A stretch of DNA of 5,263 bases. Origin: an uncultured Bacteroidales bacterium (lineage in GTDB: Bacteria; Bacteroidota; Bacteroidia; Bacteroidales; Lentimicrobiaceae). Below, piece by piece: positions 1 through 5,263 of this stretch (position 1 is the first letter of the stretch; every line of letters begins with the position of its first letter). The translations under genes were made by a program, and so were the position numbers. The DNA lies in the NCBI GenBank assembly GCA_937864935.1, contig CALMDN010000413.1:1-5263 (forward strand), written 5' to 3'. Below the pieces are notes generated by a model, which was given only the letters and a program-made list of their open reading frames with translations, searched no databases and was not told where the DNA came from.

Positions 1-1830
1 CTGGCTGATACAACCTCACACTCTGAGAATACCTTTTTATACAGATTTACCGAAAGTTTTGAGTCGCACCCTGATTTCAGCTCTTCATTCAGCCCCTGGC
101 AGCTTCTGGATATTGATGGAGATTTTACCTGGGGTATCGGGGGCACGACCTTTCCAGGGCAATACGAACCCATGTCGTTTATGGTGTTTAACCCGGCAAC
201 AACCGAACCTCCGCTCACTTCTGCAGCCATACAGGCAAGGTCAGGAGAAAAATTCGCAGCCTGTTTTGCCTCCAATGCCGAACAGAATGACGACTGGCTG
301 ATAACCCCGGCCTTGTTTGCTGATTCAGCAACCACCCTCTCCTTCTGGGTTAAGTCTTTTACTTCTCAGTTCGGTCTTGAGCGATTCAGGGTGGGTATCT
401 CTGTAACCGACACCCTGCCGGAAAGCTTTGCCATCATCAGTGGTGCCAATTATCTTACTGCGCCGGCCGACGACTGGCAGAACATTATTTTTGATCTTAA
501 CGCCTACAACGGCCAGCGGATTTATATCGGCATACAGTGCATCTCCGACAATTCATTTATCTTCATGCTGGATGATTTCAGCTTCACCACATACATAACC
601 CGGACCAACACCCTTACCGGACTTGTTACAGATGCATTCAACGGGAAACCTGTGTCTGGTGCAACTATCTCTGTTTCAGGCCAGGTAACCACAACCGATG
701 CGAACGGCAACTATTTTGTAAGTAGCATCCCTTTCGGATCGCTGGAAGCTGACTTCACTGCGTCCAATACTTCCGGCCCGGCACCACTGGCTGTTTCGTT
801 TACTGACCAGTCATCGGAGGGAACGCACACTTTGATCTGTTCCAAAGAAGGTTACCTTACTTACAGCAATAAACGGATTGAAATCCCCCCGGGAGAGACC
901 TTACAGCTCAACATTTCTCTTTCCCCTGTCCTGAATGCCGGCTCAGTCAGGTTTGTGCTCAACTGGGGTGCTTTTCCTTCCGACCTTGACTCGCATCTGA
1001 TAACACCTGAGATCGACGGGCAATCCTACCACCTGTTTTACGACAACGCCGGGAATGACACGAGCACCCCTTTTGCAAAGCTCGATTTCGATGTGCTTTC
1101 AGGTTTCGGACCGGAAACAATGACCATCTACAAACGCTTTCCTGGCACATACAAATACTACGTTCACAATTTTTCCGAAGCTCCATCCATCACTGTTTCG
1201 GAAGCAGTGCTACAGATTTACGATTCCACAGGTCTGCTCCAGACCCTGAAGGTCCCGTCATCCGGCAACGGATTGTACTGGTACGTTGGCGACCTTGATG
1301 GCAATACAGCTACTTTCACCCTTAAAAATCAGTTATTACAACAACCTCCCTCCCCCGTTACCATCACGCATCCTCCGCGGGAGAAGAAAAGCCGGGAAAA
1401 TCAATTCAGAAATCCGTCAGTATGGTTGTGGGATTTCGGTGATGGGTCCACCTCAGGCCTGAAAGATCCTATACATACCTACCTCAGCAACGGCTCGTAC
1501 AGCGTTTCATTAACTGTTTCAAACCAGTCAGCCCAGTCGTCAGTAACAAAAGAAGGATTGATTCAGGTTGGTGTACTGGGCTACCAGAACAGCGCAGTGT
1601 TACCAGGGGTGAGCATTTACCCTGTGCCTGCCGACAGGTTTCTTGTGATTAAATCAGATGAAAAAATTACCTCCTTCACGATTTTCGACCAGAAAGGTAT
1701 CGGAATCGTGCAGGGAGAGGCAGCCCCGGGCAGTCAACGTATAAACATTGAGCCGCTTGAACCCGGAGTATACACTATCCGGATCCGGACTGCCAAAGGG
1801 CAGGTAACAAAGGCTTTTATCATCAATTAG
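1..1830 (+). CDS. Secreted multidomain protein with T9SS C-terminal sorting domain (5' end outside window)
   Basis: The reading frame is open from base 1 to the TAG at 1828-1830, giving 609 residues without the N-terminus or signal peptide; the ATG at 172 lies inside a domain and is not the start. Domains, in window residue numbers: choice-of-anchor J (about 19-199; FES near its start, DDWLITPAL, LDDFSF near its end); carboxypeptidase-regulatory-like (203-246, resuming 275-308); YfaP/DUF2135-like (about 314-446; SDLDSH at 327-332); PKD second half (471-520; WDFGDGS, then HTY and VSLTVSN); T9SS type A tail (about 534-609; VSIYPVPADR, ending KAFIIN). By family knowledge the tail sends the protein through the outer membrane, where it is cleaved and released or anchored. 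No catalytic domain is visible, so a surface or adhesive role is inference. Residues 247-274 and 451-470 break the expected domain order (entered separately). The gene converges on the next one with a 23-bp gap and no obvious terminator. Confidence 0.9.
   Translation: MADTTSHSENTFLYRFTESFESHPDFSSSFSPWQLLDIDGDFTWGIGGTTFPGQYEPMSFMVFNPATTEPPLTSAAIQARSGEKFAACFASNAEQNDDWLITPALFADSATTLSFWVKSFTSQFGLERFRVGISVTDTLPESFAIISGANYLTAPADDWQNIIFDLNAYNGQRIYIGIQCISDNSFIFMLDDFSFTTYITRTNTLTGLVTDAFNGKPVSGATISVSGQVTTTDANGNYFVSSIPFGSLEADFTASNTSGPAPLAVSFTDQSSEGTHTLICSKEGYLTYSNKRIEIPPGETLQLNISLSPVLNAGSVRFVLNWGAFPSDLDSHLITPEIDGQSYHLFYDNAGNDTSTPFAKLDFDVLSGFGPETMTIYKRFPGTYKYYVHNFSEAPSITVSEAVLQIYDSTGLLQTLKVPSSGNGLYWYVGDLDGNTATFTLKNQLLQQPPSPVTITHPPREKKSRENQFRNPSVWLWDFGDGSTSGLKDPIHTYLSNGSYSVSLTVSNQSAQSSVTKEGLIQVGVLGYQNSAVLPGVSIYPVPADRFLVIKSDEKITSFTIFDQKGIGIVQGEAAPGSQRINIEPLEPGVYTIRIRTAKGQVTKAFIIN
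739..822 (+). other. Displaced PKD-domain N-terminal fragment inserted in a carboxypeptidase-regulatory-like domain
   Basis: These 28 codons (residues 247-274) contain ADFTASNTSGPAPLAVSFTD, the classic opening strands of a PKD domain, but no WDFGDG follows. The flanks, ending IPFG and resuming THTLICSKEGY, join perfectly into a normal carboxypeptidase-regulatory-like domain if the segment is removed. A GGA codon sits at both junctions (736-738 and 820-822), so exact loss of 84 bp would restore the frame and the domain. A 5-bp direct repeat TCGGA (734-738, 814-818) also flanks it, but its 80-bp period is out of frame. The segment was probably moved from in front of residue 471 of the same protein; that direction is inference. 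Confidence 0.7.
1351..1410 (+). other. Unrelated basic stretch replacing the start of the PKD domain
   Basis: Residues 451-470 lie between the YfaP-like domain (ending near NQLLQQPP) and NPSVWLWDFGDGS, where the first strands of a PKD domain should be. They are rich in Pro, Lys, Arg and Glu and resemble no domain I know. Read in the other two forward frames and on the reverse strand, the DNA gives no PKD-like sequence either, so this is not a simple frameshift or inversion of the missing part. It starts pyrimidine-rich and becomes purine-rich, with an imperfect palindrome around CCGCGG (1375-1380). It could be filler DNA from a rearrangement or simply a divergent linker. Confidence 0.5.
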
Positions 1831-1853
1831 GCAGGAAAACAACAGACATCCGT

Positions 1854-2375
1854 TCAGAAAAGTTCCCTGGCTTCATTCTTCAGGTACTCGAGTGCTTTGT
1901 AAAGTGTGATGTTGCTTTCTTCGATTTCGCCATGAAACAGCAGACGGGCAAGGTCGGAGGATGTGGCAGTGGGATCGAGGGAAGCAGCTTTTGCGTTAAT
2001 CTCAGCAATGACTGCTTCCCGGGCATTCTTAATCAGCTCCCATGCATTGGAAGAGATATAAAGCTGCTGCGAAAGGTTATGATCAAATTCCTGCCTGATG
2101 TTGGCCACCAGGGCCTGTTGAAGTTGCGATGCCAACGGACCTGAATCCAGATTCCTCATAATGAGTTGCGAAGGCATCATCCGCTCAAGGAGCAATACCA
2201 TTCTTTCATATGCCTGCATGCGTACCGGGGTAACCAGTTTCATCCGTTCAATTTTATGCAGTTCTGCCTGTTGCGAAAGATTTACCTTGTGATAATGCCG
2301 GATGAGCAGGTAAACAGCCGTCCCGGCAATCAATGAGGGCAGAACAATAAGCATTACAATCTGAAGAATTTCCAT
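1854..2375 (-). CDS. Small membrane-anchored protein of unknown function, Bacteroidota type
   Basis: A 173-residue protein, complete from ATG at 2373-2375 to TGA at 1854-1856. Residues about 4-26 (start MEILQIVMLIVLPSLIAG) form one hydrophobic helix followed by basic RHYHK, predicting an N-terminal anchor with the rest in the cytoplasm. The remainder is soluble, mainly helical and charged. Recognisable stretches are PVRMQAYERMVLLLERM (residues 50-66) and IRQEFDHNLSQQLYISSNAW (93-112). I associate this pattern with a conserved Bacteroidota protein of unknown function of about the same length; I cannot verify a family number and do not assign a role. There is no Shine-Dalgarno sequence before the start, as is usual in the phylum. 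It is divergent from the aminotransferase across 141 bp and convergent with the secreted-protein gene, so it is probably transcribed alone. Confidence 0.85.
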   Translation of the reverse strand: MEILQIVMLIVLPSLIAGTAVYLLIRHYHKVNLSQQAELHKIERMKLVTPVRMQAYERMVLLLERMMPSQLIMRNLDSGPLASQLQQALVANIRQEFDHNLSQQLYISSNAWELIKNAREAVIAEINAKAASLDPTATSSDLARLLFHGEIEESNITLYKALEYLKNEARELF

Positions 2376-2441
2376 AAACAGCTGATTTATCAGGGAGAGG
2401 CAAAGGTCGTAATTTTTACCGTTTTAACTTGATATGATGCT

Positions 2442-2451
2442 TGTTTAAACA
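2442..2451. repeat. 10-bp perfect palindrome TGTTTAAACA in the divergent intergenic region
   Basis: A perfect 10-bp palindrome lies between the two divergent genes, overlapping the likely -33 element of the aminotransferase promoter. The position would suit an operator for a dimeric regulator, but AT-rich palindromes of this size also arise by chance and there is no second copy nearby. Confidence 0.3.
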
Positions 2452-2464
2452 GATTTAATTTCAT

Positions 2465-2472
2465 TAAATTTG
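2465..2472 (+). promoter_or_regulatory. Bacteroidota-type promoter (-7 element) for the aminotransferase gene
   Basis: TAAATTTG matches the Bacteroidota -7 consensus TAnnTTTG at all fixed positions. A TTG at 2441-2443, 21 bp upstream, is a fair -33 element. Transcription would start near 2479, leaving a leader of about 40 nt before the ATG at 2517. The surrounding region is AT-rich, as expected for a promoter. Confidence 0.6.
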
Positions 2473-2516
2473 TCGCCTTCCAACCTTACGGAGTCTAAAC
2501 CTCAACCGAAAAAGAT

Positions 2517-3719
2517 ATGAACAAGTTATCCGACAGGATTTCGAGACTGGCTGAATCTGAAACCCTTGCAATGACAAGGCGCAGCAGGGAACTTAAAGAA
2601 CAGGGATATGATGTCATCAACCTGAGTATTGGTCAGCCTGATTTCAACACACCTGACTATATCAAAGAAGCAGCCAGGGAAGCGCTTGACCAGAATTACA
2701 CCTTTTACCCCCCCGTAAATGGTTATGCCGACCTGCGGAAAGCCATTGCTATAAAGCTGAAGCGCGACAACAATCTGGAATACAGCCCCGAACAGGTTGT
2801 GGTTTCTACGGGTGCCAAACAGGCCCTGGCCAATGCCATGCTCAGTCTGGTAAACCCGGGTGATGAGGTAATTGTTCCGGCCCCGTACTGGGTTTCGTAC
2901 CGTGAAATTGTTAAACTGGCTGAAGGTACTTCGGTAGTAATATCCACCGGGGTTGAAACCGACTTCAAGGTAACCCCGGCTCAACTGGAAGCAGCCATTA
3001 CCCAAAAAACAAAGGTCTTCATCTTCAGCAGCCCCTGCAATCCAACAGGATCTGTCTATTCGTGGGAAGAACTGGCAGCACTGGTTACCGTTTTTGAGCG
3101 ATACCCCGAAGTATATATCATTTCCGATGAGATTTACGAACTGATTAACTTTAAAGGGAAACATGAATCCATTGCCAGTTTCGGATCCGTTAAAGACAGG
3201 GTAATCATTATCAACGGTGTTTCCAAAGGCTTTGCCATGACAGGCTGGAGATTGGGCTATTGTGTGGCAGATCAGGAAATCGCCAAAGCCTGTGATAAGA
3301 TACAGGGGCAGTTCACTTCAGGAGCCTGCAGCATATCACAAAGGGCAGCTATTGCAGCCCTGAATACCGACCCGGCTGGTTCGGACGAATTAAAATCCAT
3401 GATTGCCACCTTCAGAAACCGTCGGGATCTTTTTTTAAAGCTCATCAATGAAATTCCAGGCATCAAAACCAATGTTCCTGATGGCGCTTTCTATTTCTTC
3501 CCGGAAGTAACCTGTTATTTCGGAAAGCGTTACAACGACACCCTGATCAGCAACAGTACGGATTTATGCAATTACCTGCTCGACAAAGCCCATGTGGCAC
3601 TGGTCCCGGGTGAAGCTTTCGGAAATCCCGACTGTATCCGCCTCTCCTATGCAACTTCCGACGAAGAATTGATTGAAGCAGCCCGCCGCATAAAGGAATC
3701 TCTGGCCTTGCTGGTATGA
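2517..3719 (+). CDS. aspC: Class I PLP-dependent aminotransferase, aspartate aminotransferase type (subgroup I-beta)
   Basis: A complete 400-residue cytoplasmic enzyme, close to the usual length of about 395-400. By family it transfers the amino group between aspartate and 2-oxoglutarate, giving oxaloacetate and glutamate, with PLP as cofactor. Fold-type I landmarks are in order: GQPDF at 39-43; NGYADLR in the substrate loop; CNPTG with N175; SDEIYE with D204 and Y207, which contact the PLP ring; SKGFAMTGWRLGY with Schiff-base lysine K237 and phosphate-binding R245; and R375 in CIRLSYA, expected to bind the substrate carboxylate. No key residue is missing. The SKxFxMTGWR form marks the prokaryotic I-beta subgroup; some members also use aromatic amino acids or prephenate, so exact substrate range is open. 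The ATG at 2517 fits the family N-terminus, with an in-frame TAA at about 2496 just upstream and no Shine-Dalgarno. It has its own promoter and terminator, so it is probably monocistronic. Confidence 0.93.
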   Translation: MNKLSDRISRLAESETLAMTRRSRELKEQGYDVINLSIGQPDFNTPDYIKEAAREALDQNYTFYPPVNGYADLRKAIAIKLKRDNNLEYSPEQVVVSTGAKQALANAMLSLVNPGDEVIVPAPYWVSYREIVKLAEGTSVVISTGVETDFKVTPAQLEAAITQKTKVFIFSSPCNPTGSVYSWEELAALVTVFERYPEVYIISDEIYELINFKGKHESIASFGSVKDRVIIINGVSKGFAMTGWRLGYCVADQEIAKACDKIQGQFTSGACSISQRAAIAALNTDPAGSDELKSMIATFRNRRDLFLKLINEIPGIKTNVPDGAFYFFPEVTCYFGKRYNDTLISNSTDLCNYLLDKAHVALVPGEAFGNPDCIRLSYATSDEELIEAARRIKESLALLV

Positions 3720-3757
3720 TCGGATTCTTTGATCAATAGCTGAAATTGTTAATTTTC

Positions 3758-3787
3758 ACTGGCCGGCATTACCGGCCAGTTTTTTTT
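3758..3787 (+). terminator. Strong intrinsic terminator after the aminotransferase gene
   Basis: A perfect 9-bp GC-rich stem, ACTGGCCGG (3758-3766) and CCGGCCAGT (3772-3780), closes a 5-nt CATTA loop and is followed by seven more Ts (3781-3787). It starts 38 bp after the aminotransferase stop. The convergent permease gene ends only 2 bp beyond the T tract. In the minus direction the stem is followed by GAAAATTAAC rather than a T run, so it should terminate mainly plus-strand transcription; any role for the permease transcript would be weaker. Confidence 0.9.
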
Positions 3788-3788
3788 G

Positions 3789-4829
3789 TCAGAGCAATCC
3801 GACAAGATCAGCGATGAAAATCATAAGCATTGTGAGGGAAAACGCTATCAATGGCGCTATCAGCCACATATGGAAGAATCTTCTTACTTTGGTACGGCGG
3901 AAAATATTTTTCGTTCCGAGTTTGGCTACCCCTATCCCCAGAATTGCAGCTACATTCAGCTGAACCAGTGAAGTAGGGATTCCTTTAACCACAGAGGCAA
4001 AAAGCAGAAGGCTTGCCGAAACAAAAGCGATGATTACTGCTTCGATTTTTCCGAAAAGTACAATTTCCTTCCCTGTATTGTTCAGGATTTTGTCGCCGAA
4101 AATTGAACTTCCGATCGCAAACCCGGGTGCAACCATCAGGGTTGAAAGAATCATAATGAGCAGAAAATTCCGCTCTCCATGTACGTTCAGCTCATTGGCA
4201 GTCATCGATGCGATTGGGCCTGCGGCATTGGCAACATTGTTTGAACCAATGGAAAAGGAGACGTAAAGCGACATAACCAGAATAAGGTAATCGAGGAAAG
4301 GTTTTTTATTCACATTGTTCGAACGCGAAATGGTTAGCCCTCTCCGTCTCATGGGCCTGTAGATATACTTTCCGAAAAACAGACTCAGAAAGAATGCGAT
4401 CACCGGAAGGATAAACCAGGCAGGAATGATTTCGGCAAAAAGAACATAGGGGTCAAAAACGCCGAAATAGATGGCCGGAGCGATGACGGCAAATACGGTA
4501 GACTGACTGGTTGATTGGGGAATGCCGAACAGATTGGCGATCAGCAGGGATACAGCAACTGAAAACAGAATAATGGATACCGTGGAAAAATTCAACAACT
4601 TCGGATCGATCAGTTCCGTTCCCACGGTAGTTGCTGTTTCTTTACCGGCAATAATTGCCCCGGCAAAAACCATCAGTCCGAAAATGCCGGGAATAAGGCT
4701 TTTGCGTATGACATTGGCCCCGAAGGCAGCCGAAAAGGCCGGGCCTGTACCACTGCCACCCATGGTAATGCCCAGCAGCAATGCGATGATGAATGGTATA
4801 AGCAAATGACTGAATAACGGTGAGACCAT
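3789..4829 (-). CDS. PiT-superfamily inorganic anion (phosphate or sulfate) permease, short CysP-like form
   Basis: A complete 346-residue integral inner-membrane protein, from ATG at 4827-4829 to TGA at 3789-3791. An in-frame TAA about 30 bp upstream limits the start. Hydrophobic segments lie near residues 5-24, 44-62, 82-103, 108-124, 129-152, 178-196, 221-243, 256-280, 288-302 and 318-343. The inverted-repeat signature of PiT carriers (PHO4 family) is visible. The second half has GSNNVANAAGP (195-205) for the canonical GANDVANAxGP, and the first half has the degenerate GGSGTGPAFSAAFGAN (24-39). Both halves keep a GxPxS motif (GIPQS 102-106, GIPTS 283-287). A basic cytoplasmic loop (154-176) separates the halves. 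Short length and the GASG-like first motif recall the Bacillus CysP sulfate permease more than PitA, so phosphate and sulfate are both plausible. No sulfur-assimilation or phosphate-regulation gene is adjacent to decide. Confidence 0.88.
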   Translation of the reverse strand: MVSPLFSHLLIPFIIALLLGITMGGSGTGPAFSAAFGANVIRKSLIPGIFGLMVFAGAIIAGKETATTVGTELIDPKLLNFSTVSIILFSVAVSLLIANLFGIPQSTSQSTVFAVIAPAIYFGVFDPYVLFAEIIPAWFILPVIAFFLSLFFGKYIYRPMRRRGLTISRSNNVNKKPFLDYLILVMSLYVSFSIGSNNVANAAGPIASMTANELNVHGERNFLLIMILSTLMVAPGFAIGSSIFGDKILNNTGKEIVLFGKIEAVIIAFVSASLLLFASVVKGIPTSLVQLNVAAILGIGVAKLGTKNIFRRTKVRRFFHMWLIAPLIAFSLTMLMIFIADLVGLL

Positions 4830-4869
4830 GCCGGGAAATGCCTGTCTGTTTATATCTTATTTCAGCCAT

Positions 4870-4877
4870 CAAAATTA
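4870..4877 (-). promoter_or_regulatory. Candidate Bacteroidota -7 promoter element for the permease gene
   Basis: Read on the minus strand this is TAATTTTG, matching TAnnTTTG at every fixed position. It sits 40 bp before the permease ATG, so transcription would begin near 4863 with a leader of about 34 nt, similar to the aminotransferase arrangement. I find no convincing TTTG at the -33 spacing, which lowers confidence. Confidence 0.4.
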
Positions 4878-5165
4878 AGAGGAAATTCTGAAAATGGCCA
4901 CTCCAGAATACAAGCAACTGTTAAAGATCAATAAAATCAGCCGTATGAAAGGTTAAAGTGAACAGCTATTTGTTTTGCTGAAGAATTCAGCATTCAGATT
5001 ATCATGTTTTAAGCTTCTGACAGTTTTCTCAACTTTTCTGGCCTGACTTTCAACCAACAAATATCTGCTGACTCTAAAACCTGAATCCAGCTCAGACAAC
5101 AACTGTATTCATCAGGATATCATTGAGCTAAATTCAAAACCACTAGGGCAGCTGATAAGATTTCT

Positions 5166-5215
5166 GCCGGAAAAATAAATCAGAAGATGCTTTGCCGGTT
5201 TATTCAATTTCCGGC
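5166..5215. repeat. Bulged palindrome or hairpin in intergenic DNA
   Basis: GCCGGAAA (5166-5173) pairs with TTTCCGGC (5208-5215), and AATAAA (5174-5179) with TTTATT (5199-5204). This gives 14 bp of stem with a 3-nt bulge (5205-5207) and a 19-nt loop. A third GCCGG in the loop (5194-5198) allows an alternative fold with CCGGC at 5211-5215. Neither strand has a T run after the stem, so it is not a typical intrinsic terminator. It could be a repetitive extragenic palindrome, a leader structure or a poor terminator for a gene beyond the right edge. Confidence 0.45.
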
Positions 5216-5263
5216 TTCCGGATTTCTGTCATGCACCACCTGGATTGATTTCTGAATTTCCCG

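Larger units (their letters stand above)
4830..5263. other. Right-hand non-coding region (434 bp)
   Basis: No open frame with a start codon reaches useful length on either strand, and no tRNA or rRNA pattern is visible. The left part holds the candidate permease promoter. The right part holds the AT-rich palindrome at 5166-5215. On the minus strand two frames are open from the window edge for only 19-20 codons before stopping, ending at about 5205 in one frame and 5202 in the other; either could be the tail of a gene entering from the right, but this is too short to call. The rest shows nothing I can name. Confidence 0.6.

Noticed and set aside
172..174. ATG at 172 as the start of the secreted-protein gene
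   Set aside because: The same frame is open to base 1, and the upstream residues (FESHPDF, WQLLDIDGDFTWGI) belong to the choice-of-anchor J domain that continues past 172.
734..818. TCGGA direct repeats as a target-site duplication of a mobile element
   Set aside because: The 80-bp period is out of frame, there are no terminal inverted repeats or transposase, and the enclosed DNA encodes a piece of a PKD domain, not an element.
2452..2459. Minus-strand TAAATCTG as a promoter for the small membrane protein
   Set aside because: One mismatch to TAnnTTTG, a leader of more than 70 nt and no good -33 element; too weak to annotate.
2526..3164. A long open frame (212 codons) on the minus strand opposite the aminotransferase
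   Set aside because: It lies wholly within a clear aminotransferase gene, its translation has no recognisable domain, and it is a by-product of the codon use of the real gene.
3786..4809. Plus-strand open frames of 61, 78 and 95 codons opposite the permease
   Set aside because: All lie antisense within the permease gene and show no domain or initiation signal.
1402..5259. A shared 12-mer between the filler (reverse strand, near 1402-1414) and the right window end (near 5247-5258), each followed by TCCCG
   Set aside because: A 12-base match is expected about once or twice by chance among both strands of 5 kb; another unrelated 12-mer (ACCTGAATCCAG near 2142 and 5079) occurs too. The window ends before the match could be extended.
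5203..5263. C-terminal tail of a minus-strand gene entering from the right edge
   Set aside because: Two frames are open for only 19-20 codons and nothing distinguishes them from chance; sequence beyond the window is needed.

Overview
The window looks like a piece of a Bacteroidota chromosome, probably from an environmental Bacteroidales-like lineage. Four things point there. The first gene ends in a type IX secretion (T9SS) C-terminal sorting domain. Start codons lack clear Shine-Dalgarno sequences. Two genes are preceded by TAnnTTTG, the Bacteroidota -7 promoter element. One small membrane-anchored protein is of a kind I associate with this phylum. Base composition is moderate and even across the genes, with no sign of recent foreign acquisition of a whole gene.

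Layout. (1) Bases 1-1830, + strand: the 3' part (609 codons) of a large secreted multidomain protein. Its visible domains are choice-of-anchor J, carboxypeptidase-regulatory-like, a YfaP/DUF2135-like domain, the second half of a PKD domain and a T9SS tail. (2) Bases 1854-2375, - strand, convergent: a 173-residue protein with one N-terminal membrane helix, function unknown. (3) Bases 2376-2516: a 141-bp divergent intergenic region with a good promoter for the next gene. (4) Bases 2517-3719, + strand: a complete class I PLP-dependent aminotransferase of the aspartate aminotransferase type, closed by a strong intrinsic terminator at 3758-3787. (5) Bases 3789-4829, - strand, convergent: a PiT-superfamily anion permease of the short, CysP-like form. 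(6) Bases 4830-5263: 434 bp without a convincing gene, holding the permease promoter and an AT-rich palindrome.

The genes do not form a pathway. They alternate in strand, so each is probably its own transcription unit: an exported surface or extracellular protein, a small membrane protein, a housekeeping amino-acid enzyme and an ion transporter.

The most notable observation lies inside the first gene. A 28-residue segment (739-822) that reads like the beginning of a PKD domain interrupts the carboxypeptidase-regulatory-like domain. About 600 bp downstream, the only PKD domain lacks exactly that beginning and has an unrelated 20-residue basic stretch (1351-1410) in its place. Removing the 84 bp restores the first domain, and placing the segment before 1411 restores a textbook PKD domain. 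This suggests an in-frame relocation of a domain fragment within the gene, or a misassembly. I saw no new defence, mobile or RNA system; the rest of the window is ordinary.
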